Shown here one piece after another: positions 14,288 to 18,586 of a stretch of DNA of 18,586 nucleotides; positions within the stretch are counted from its first letter, which is position 1, and every line of letters starts with the position of its first letter. The position numbers and the translations under genes are program-made. The notes below the pieces were generated by a model. The model had not been told where the DNA came from. It searched no databases and was given only the letters and a program-made list of their open reading frames with translations. Source of the stretch: Saccharospirillum sp035704555. Its GTDB lineage: Bacteria; Pseudomonadota; Gammaproteobacteria; Pseudomonadales; Natronospirillaceae. The stretch is from NCBI GenBank assembly GCA_035704555.1, contig DASSWT010000196.1:1-18586 (forward strand), given 5' to 3'.

Positions 14288-15082
14288 ATGCCAGCAGTGA
14301 TGTCGGTCATATCACCCGCCAAAAAACTGGATTTTGAGACTCCCGCACCGGTCGATAGCCTGACTGAAGGGCGTTTTAACCAGGAAGCCGCCGAACTGGT
14401 CGATGTGTTACGTACCTGCACCGTCGGCGACCTCCAGGAACTAATGTCGCTCAGCGAGTCTCTGGCCAGCCTCAATGTGGAGCGGTTCAGTCGATGGCAG
14501 TTGCCGATGGACCCTGTCAGCAGCAAGCAAGCCCTGTTCGCGTTCAAGGGGGATGTGTATCAGGGGTTGGAGGCTGACACCTTGACGTCCGAACAAATTC
14601 AGCAGGCGCAGGCTCAGGTGCGCATTCTCTCTGGTTTGTACGGGCTGCTGCGACCTCTTGACCGGATTCTGCCGTATCGGCTGGAGATGGGTACGCGGCT
14701 GTCCACTTCCCGTGGGCGCTCTCTCTACGACTGGTGGGGTGACTCCCTGACTGATGCGCTGGCTGACGATGTGCGTAAAGCCGGTGCCAAAACACTGGTC
14801 AATCTGGCTTCAAACGAATACTTTAAAGCGGTTAGGCCGAAACGGTTGCCGGTTCCGGTCGTGACGCCTGAGTTCAGGGATCTCAAGAACGGGCAGTATA
14901 AAATCATCTCGTTCTACGCCAAGAAGGCGCGAGGCCTGATGGTCAGGTATATGCTCGAAGAGGATATAGCGGCTGTTGAAGATCTGAAGGCGTTTGACTG
15001 GGCGGGTTATCGTTATGATGCTGAACGCTCCACCTCAGAGCGCTGGCAGTTTTTACGCGACGAGGTACCGGGTGTAAGCTGA
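14288..15082 (+). CDS. yaaA: YaaA peroxide-stress protein (DUF328)
   Basis: In E. coli YaaA is induced by OxyR and limits the unincorporated iron that drives hydroxyl-radical damage; it also binds DNA. The 264-residue product has the family landmarks: ISPAKKLDF (8-16), FAFKGDVYQGL (84-94), LSGLYGLLRPLD (114-125), PYRLEMGTRL (129-138), NLASNEYFKAV (172-182) and KIISFYAKKARGLMVRY (205-221). The start is the ATG at 14288, with AGAGGA at 14270-14275 (a rather long spacing). ATG 14300 would also keep the conserved domain but has no ribosome site. It is divergent from the glyoxalase gene. No OxyR site could be recognised by eye. Confidence 0.95.
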   Translation: MPAVMSVISPAKKLDFETPAPVDSLTEGRFNQEAAELVDVLRTCTVGDLQELMSLSESLASLNVERFSRWQLPMDPVSSKQALFAFKGDVYQGLEADTLTSEQIQQAQAQVRILSGLYGLLRPLDRILPYRLEMGTRLSTSRGRSLYDWWGDSLTDALADDVRKAGAKTLVNLASNEYFKAVRPKRLPVPVVTPEFRDLKNGQYKIISFYAKKARGLMVRYMLEEDIAAVEDLKAFDWAGYRYDAERSTSERWQFLRDEVPGVS

Positions 15083-15098
15083 CCGGTAGCTCACCGCC

Positions 15099-15115
15099 GA
15101 CCGGAGCGTCCGGTC
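15099..15115 (+). other. Short hairpin between yaaA and lipoprotein gene
   Basis: GACCGG (15099-15104), loop AGCGT, CCGGTC (15110-15115). There is no T-run, so it is not a classical terminator. It may trim or stabilise the yaaA transcript end. Confidence 0.4.
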
Positions 15116-15157
15116 AGGCGTTGATACTCAATTCACCATTGGATTCAGGAGTGTGTC

Positions 15158-15742
15158 ATGTTGACGGTTATTCGCGGACTATGGGTGGGCAGTGCGGCTC
15201 TTTTACTGGCCGGTTGCGCCCAGTTCTCACCCCAGCAAATTCAATTTCAACCCTCGCTTGACCCGGAAAGTTTGCCGTCAGGCAACGGCACCGCTGTGAC
15301 GGTGACGGCTGAAGACCGGCGCAACAGCAACGAGATAGGGGTGCGTGGCGGCACCTATGCGCAAAGCAGCGTGATCTCGGCAAGGGGGGACCTGCGCGCA
15401 GACTTGCAACAACTGGCAGAACAGGTGATGGACCGGGCCGGGTATCAGCGAGTTGAGATGAACCCCGATGTTGAGCTGACGTTCACGCTTGAGGAGCTTT
15501 CCTATCAGGTAACCGGTATTGACGCCGCCCGTAAACAGGCAACCGGTGCTGCGGAGTTTTCGGTTGAAGCGGTTGCCGATGGTGCCGTGTACTCAAACAG
15601 CTTCCGGGCACAGCGCATGATAGAAACCCTGCGTTACCCCAGTGAAGAAGAAAACGCCGAGCTGATGAATCACGTCTATGACTCCGCATTGGAGCGGATG
15701 TTCGCAGACCCCGGCCTCGAATCTTTTCTGAACCAGAGATAG
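15158..15742 (+). CDS. YajG-like outer-membrane lipoprotein
   Basis: A 194-residue lipoprotein: hydrophobic start, lipobox LAGC and lipidated C20, with A21/Q22 at +2/+3 favouring the outer membrane. The pattern of the mature part follows E. coli YajG as I recall it: VTVTAEDRR (48-56), DLRADLQQLAEQVMDRAGY, the FTLEELSYQVTG strand, and a closing DPGLESFLNQR resembling the YajG end. The family function is unknown; in enterobacteria yajG sits next to ampG, but not here. The start has AGGAG at good spacing. It follows yaaA by 75 bp. Structured element copy 5 begins 10 nt after its stop. Confidence 0.8.
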   Translation: MLTVIRGLWVGSAALLLAGCAQFSPQQIQFQPSLDPESLPSGNGTAVTVTAEDRRNSNEIGVRGGTYAQSSVISARGDLRADLQQLAEQVMDRAGYQRVEMNPDVELTFTLEELSYQVTGIDAARKQATGAAEFSVEAVADGAVYSNSFRAQRMIETLRYPSEEENAELMNHVYDSALERMFADPGLESFLNQR

Positions 15743-15752
15743 GGCTTTTCGA

Positions 15753-15930
15753 CAAGTTCGGAGTTCGGGGTGGCTAAGTGGCATTGGGTCGCGCCGGTTA
15801 CCTGGGGTACCCCTGTGGGGTCGTCGTAGATCCGTCCATGGAGCCTAGGCCGCAGCATCCATGCTGCGGACTTCCCCACAGCGGTACCCCAGGCAACCGC
15901 CGCTTGTCACTAAGGCGAACTCCGAACTTG
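15753..15930 (+). repeat. Structured palindromic element, copy 5 (forward)
   Basis: The outer arms CAAGTTCGGAGTTCG (15753-15767) and its exact complement (15916-15930) give 15 perfect pairs. Compared with copy 1, each arm has lost one base at the same place, so pairing is kept. CTAAGTGGCA (15774-15783) with TGTCACTAAG (15905-15914) forms an intermediate stem. The middle arms 15796-15820 and 15874-15898 pair over 25 bp with two mismatches. The 53-nt core is 15821-15873, with TCCG-TCCA-TGGA and CCGCAGCA-TCCA-TGCTGCGG (15850-15869) hairpins. It fills the gap between the convergent lipoprotein and LysR genes and may serve as their shared 3' structure. Confidence 0.94.
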
Positions 15931-15966
15931 GGATAGTCACGCAGATAAGGCTGCCAGGTCTAGCTA

Positions 15967-16875
15967 TCAGCCGGTTTTGTCCAGGTCGTGCTCTTCGAAG
16001 TAGGCCGCCATGAAATCAACGAATGCCCGGCTTTTCGCCGACAGATAGCGATTCTCGGGGTACACCACATGGATGGTGCGGCTGGGAAAGATGATTTCCG
16101 GCAACAGGTGCACCATTTTCCCGCTGGCCAACTCGTCACGCACCATGTAATACGGCAGGGCGGTGATGCCCATGTCGTTCATGGTCGCTTCGCACAGCGT
16201 ATCCAGGTCGTTTACCGTGAAGCGCCGGTCTTTGTTCTGGAGTCCGGCTTCTTTCAAAAAGCGTTTGATCCAGCGTGGCTCGGCGAAATCGATGCCCGAG
16301 ACCATCAGAATATGGTGCTCGTACAGGTCGCTGAGCTTTTTCGGATGACCGTGCTCGTCGAGGTATTTGCGGGTGCCGGTCAGTATGACTTTCTGCTTGG
16401 CTACTGGCCTTGCTACCAAACGGCTGTCTTGCAGTGAGCCTAGGTGGATGGCCAGATCAATACCTTCCCGCACCAGGTCCAGACCCTTATCTGCGAGAAT
16501 CAAATCGAAATTCACATTGGGGTACTGTTCCAGAAACTTGGAAAAAATCTTCATCAGCATGGAGCGGCCGAAGGTCGGTGTCGCCGTAATGCGCAAGGTG
16601 CCCCGTGGCGAGGTTTCCAGGTCTTTCACCATGTGCTCGGCTTCTTCCAGATCCTCCAGAATTCGGCTGCAGCGGTTGAAGAACAGCTGACCTGCTTCGG
16701 TGGGGCTAACCGACCGGGTGGTGCGGTTGAGCAGACGGACCCCGAGTTTGTCTTCCAGCAAGCTGATTTGCTTGCTCACCGCCGAGGGTGTCAGCCCCAG
16801 TTGGTGAGCGGCATTGGTGAAGTTGTTGGCTTTCACGACAGTGGTAAAAATGATCAAAGAGTCGAGTCGCGCCAT
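15967..16875 (-). CDS. LysR-family transcriptional regulator
   Basis: A 302-residue protein. Residues 5-62 are the winged-helix DNA-binding domain, with the recognition region NFTNAAHQLGLTPSAVSKQI (18-37) and LLNRTTRSVSPTEAG (48-62). From about residue 90 to 295 is the periplasmic-binding-protein-like effector domain (GTLRITATPTFG, then LDLVREGIDLAIHLG). The sequence is of the CrgA/aromatic-type LysR branch, which usually acts as regulator of an adjacent divergent gene; the inducer is unknown. The start at 16875 has AGCAGGG upstream. The 266-bp divergent region toward the DUF5610 gene holds dyads suited to LysR binding. Confidence 0.92.
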   Translation of the reverse strand: MARLDSLIIFTTVVKANNFTNAAHQLGLTPSAVSKQISLLEDKLGVRLLNRTTRSVSPTEAGQLFFNRCSRILEDLEEAEHMVKDLETSPRGTLRITATPTFGRSMLMKIFSKFLEQYPNVNFDLILADKGLDLVREGIDLAIHLGSLQDSRLVARPVAKQKVILTGTRKYLDEHGHPKKLSDLYEHHILMVSGIDFAEPRWIKRFLKEAGLQNKDRRFTVNDLDTLCEATMNDMGITALPYYMVRDELASGKMVHLLPEIIFPSRTIHVVYPENRYLSAKSRAFVDFMAAYFEEHDLDKTG

Positions 16876-16917
16876 GGCATTACCCTGCTTGGTTTCATGA
16901 AACGGTGGCTAAACGGC

Positions 16918-16976
16918 TTATTATCGAGCTGAAAGTGATAATAATCGTACTCTATCAATAATCCAACTGTATTGAT
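16918..16976 (-). promoter_or_regulatory. lysR promoter overlapped by two dyad operators
   Basis: On the minus strand, TTGGAT (16966-16961) and TATTAT (16943-16938) are 17 bp apart, a fair promoter for the LysR gene. Two dyads overlap it. ATCAATA (16954-16960) with TATTGAT (16970-16976) is perfect, spaced 9, and fits the T-N11-A form of LysR sites. TTATTATC (16918-16925) with GATAATAA (16937-16944) is spaced 11. Their location over -35 and -10 suggests autorepression. The stretch is much more AT-rich than its surroundings. Confidence 0.55.
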
Positions 16977-17066
16977 GATTAAATTTTGATAATCGTGACC
17001 CTTTCCGAAACAGAGGCTACATTCGCTTTCAAACGGTTACCTGAAACTGGCTAAAGCCGTTAAAGA

Positions 17067-17087
17067 TTAGCGGTGGCGCGCCGCTAA
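17067..17087 (+). other. Hairpin in the leader of the DUF5610 gene
   Basis: TTAGCGG (17067-17073), loop TGGCGCG, CCGCTAA (17081-17087): seven perfect pairs, 55 nt before the start codon. There is no T-run. It could be a protein site or a leader hairpin. The rest of 16977-17066 shows no gene. Confidence 0.45.
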
Positions 17088-17141
17088 CTGTTCTGAGATG
17101 CCGTAAACAGCCACCGCGTTACTGATATGCAGGGGAAGAGT

Positions 17142-18230
17142 ATGAACAGCGCCATTGGTCAATGGAGTCTGCTACCGCAATCACTGCCGACCCAGAACCG
17201 TCCGTCGCCGGACCAGGGCCCCTTTGGCCGTGCCGGATTCGATGGCCCCGGGCGAGGGGTTGGCCAGGGGCTGGCGACGGCACCGGGCCAGAATCGTGGT
17301 GTTGACCGTGCAGATCAGGCCGCGCCAGCCCCGGGCAAGGCATTTGATGTCGATGGCCTGGTCAAGAACCTGTGGAGCTTCATGCAGGGGCGGCTGGCCC
17401 AGGCTGAGGCGTCGGGTGCCTCTGAAGCTGAGATGGAAAAAATGTGGCAGGCCGCCGAAAAGGGGCTGAAGCAGGGGTTTGGTGAAGCCCGTGAAGCGCT
17501 CCAGTCCATGAACAAGATGAACGATGACCTGGAAGCCAAAATCGACAGTGCCTACCAGGGGTTGACCGATATTCTTGAGTCACGGGATCTCTCCGCCAAA
17601 GCGCCGGTAACTGAAGTACCTGAGCAGGAGACGGTTGCCACTGAAAACCGGCGGATAAGCCTGTACCAATATCAGGAGCAATCCTTTGCACTGAACCTGA
17701 AGACGGTTGAGGGCGACTCCATTCGCATACAGGTTCGCAACACCGAGGAAGCGGGGGCAAACTTTCAGCGCAATCAGAGCGGTGAATCGCTGAGCTGGGG
17801 TCGTACTAACAGCAACGATTTTCAGTTGAGCATTGAGGGCGACCTGAATGAAACCGAGCTGGCTGATCTGAACGCTCTGTTGGCCGATGTGAACGAGCTG
17901 GCCAATGAGTTTTACAACGGTGACATGGAACTGGCGTGGGAGCAGGCACAGGCGCTAAGCATCGACGGAACCAGCCTGGCCTCAATGGACCTGCGCATGC
18001 GTGAAGTGGAAGCGAAAGGGGTTGCCGCTTATCAGTCCGCCAATGCCGAGTCCCAGTTGCCGCGCGGCCTCGAGTCTCTGCGCGACTATGCCCGCGACAT
18101 GATGGCAGCTCAGCAGCAGTGGATCGATAGCTTTAACAGCCGTGATGCGCTGCCTGAAGCGATGAAAAACCACCCGTTGAACGATGGCCAGCTTGAGGTC
18201 TTTACCCGCTCCCTGTTGGGTGGTGAGTGA
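17142..18230 (+). CDS. DUF5610 domain-containing protein
   Basis: A 362-residue protein. The start is the ATG at 17142, with AGGGGAAG just before it. Residues 1-66 are Gly/Pro/Gln-rich and look disordered. Residues about 68-146 (DVDGLVKNLWSFMQGR, then WQAAEKGLKQGFGEAREALQSM) form a helical segment that I assign to DUF5610 from its pattern. The middle (about 170-240) is a beta-rich stretch (SFALNLKTVEGDSIRIQV). The end (240-362) is helical (LADLNALLADVNELANEFYNGDMELAW). There is no signal peptide and no membrane segment. Function is unknown. It is divergent from the LysR gene, which may regulate it. Confidence 0.75.
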   Translation: MNSAIGQWSLLPQSLPTQNRPSPDQGPFGRAGFDGPGRGVGQGLATAPGQNRGVDRADQAAPAPGKAFDVDGLVKNLWSFMQGRLAQAEASGASEAEMEKMWQAAEKGLKQGFGEAREALQSMNKMNDDLEAKIDSAYQGLTDILESRDLSAKAPVTEVPEQETVATENRRISLYQYQEQSFALNLKTVEGDSIRIQVRNTEEAGANFQRNQSGESLSWGRTNSNDFQLSIEGDLNETELADLNALLADVNELANEFYNGDMELAWEQAQALSIDGTSLASMDLRMREVEAKGVAAYQSANAESQLPRGLESLRDYARDMMAAQQQWIDSFNSRDALPEAMKNHPLNDGQLEVFTRSLLGGE

Positions 18231-18250
18231 CCTTACTTTGATGCCGGAGT

Positions 18251-18444
18251 TATAGTTCAAGGTTTGGAGTTCGGCACCAACTGAGTGTCAGGTGCCGGGT
18301 GCCCCTATCTGGGGGAGTCCGCAGCATGGATGCTGCGGTCTAGGCCCCATGGATGGGTTTACGCCGACCCCAGATAGGGACACCCGGTGCCTGACACGGA
18401 CTCCTGGCACCAAGGCAAAGCCGAACTCCGATAATTGAGTTATA
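18251..18444 (-). repeat. Structured palindromic element, copy 6 (reverse)
   Basis: The outer stem is partly worn: GGAGTTCGG (18266-18274) pairs perfectly with CCGAACTCC (18421-18429), and TATAGTTCAA pairs with TTGAGTTATA at the ends through two G-T wobbles. The middle stem is the longest of the family: 18285-18314 pairs with 18368-18397 over 30 bp with two wobbles and one C-A mismatch. The 53-nt core is 18315-18367 on the minus strand, with CCCA-TCCA-TGGG and CCGCAGCA-TCCA-TGCTGCGG hairpins. It begins 20 nt after the DUF5610 stop and is antisense to that gene. Confidence 0.93.
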
Positions 18445-18586
18445 TAGCATCGCGACCGGGTCACATATTTCGGACATCTTCACTGGTATTGGGAGTGTGC
18501 ACTTCTACAATAGGGGTTCAATCCGAGTTGGAGCTTAATGTGTTGAACCTGACGTTGTACACGACTGACGGCTGTCATCTGTGTGA
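18445..18586. other. Unassigned tail of the window
   Basis: I see no convincing ORF, RNA or repeat in these 142 bases. The composition is slightly more AT-rich than the genes. It may be the upstream region of a gene beyond the edge. Confidence 0.3.

Noticed and set aside
14158..14340. Short + strand ORF before yaaA (MTLSWNSPTHSP...)
   Set aside because: No ribosome site of note, overlaps the yaaA start out of frame, and no family resemblance.
17040..17066. Flagellar sigma-28 promoter (GCCGTTAA) before the DUF5610 gene
   Set aside because: The -10-like octamer is good, but no TAAA-type -35 lies at the required distance.
3017..18444. Integron attC sites
   Set aside because: attC sites have a variable centre and short conserved ends with a GTT triplet; here the centre is fixed, no cassette array or integrase is seen, and neighbours are housekeeping genes.
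3017..18444. CRISPR array
   Set aside because: Copies are kilobases apart, about 180 nt long, in both orientations, with no regular spacers.
18445..18586. Insertion-sequence remnant at the right end
   Set aside because: A few words looked IS-like, but there is no inverted repeat, no transposase fragment and no recognisable end.

Overview
The window looks like chromosome from a moderately GC-rich, probably marine gammaproteobacterium (Marinobacter/Saccharospirillum/Hahella-like). The basis is the protein families (Tas-type aldo/keto reductase, YaaA, YajG-like lipoprotein, PepN, DUF1315, DUF1853, DUF5610) and the nadK - DUF1315 - DUF2797 - pepN gene order, which I remember from pseudomonads and relatives. 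The genus is inference. I see no phage, integron, CRISPR or plasmid functions.

Layout. 1-861 (-): a DUF1853 nuclease-fold-like gene that runs off the left edge and is divergent from nadK. 916-5938 (+): nadK, DUF1315, DUF2797 and, after a structured repeat, pepN. 5986-6162: tRNA-Ala(GGC) with its own promoter and terminator. 6561-7553 (-): membrane-anchored coiled-coil OmpA-domain protein. 7818-9494 (+): long-chain acyl-CoA synthetase. 9966-10247 (+): small gene broken by one amber codon. 10259-11917 (-): three-gene operon (basic/acidic small protein, exported protein, DUF1624 membrane acyltransferase). 12000-13037 (+): tas. 13056-14101 (-): glyoxalase II-like hydrolase overlapping a PilZ gene. 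14288-15742 (+): yaaA and a YajG-like lipoprotein. 15967-16875 (-): LysR regulator, divergent from 17142-18230 (+), a DUF5610 protein.

The genes are mostly housekeeping: NADP synthesis, peptide turnover, fatty-acid activation, detoxification, peroxide/iron stress and envelope. They do not form one pathway.

The notable feature is a family of six large intergenic palindromic elements (3017-3209, 6191-6390, 6411-6540 reversed, 9632-9806, 15753-15930, 18251-18444 reversed). The complete copies have three nested layers. The outer stem is conserved in sequence (CAAGTTTCGGAGTTCG-type arms about 180 nt apart). The middle stem is 17-30 bp; its sequence is different in every copy, but it is nearly perfectly self-complementary in every copy. 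The core is exactly 53 nt in all six copies and carries two hairpins, mostly with TCCA loops. Variable sequence with preserved pairing, including a base lost from both outer arms of one copy, suggests a conserved folded structure (RNA or DNA cruciform). All six copies lie in gene 3' flanks. I do not recognise the family as one of the named bacterial repeats, and it is the best candidate here for an undescribed system.
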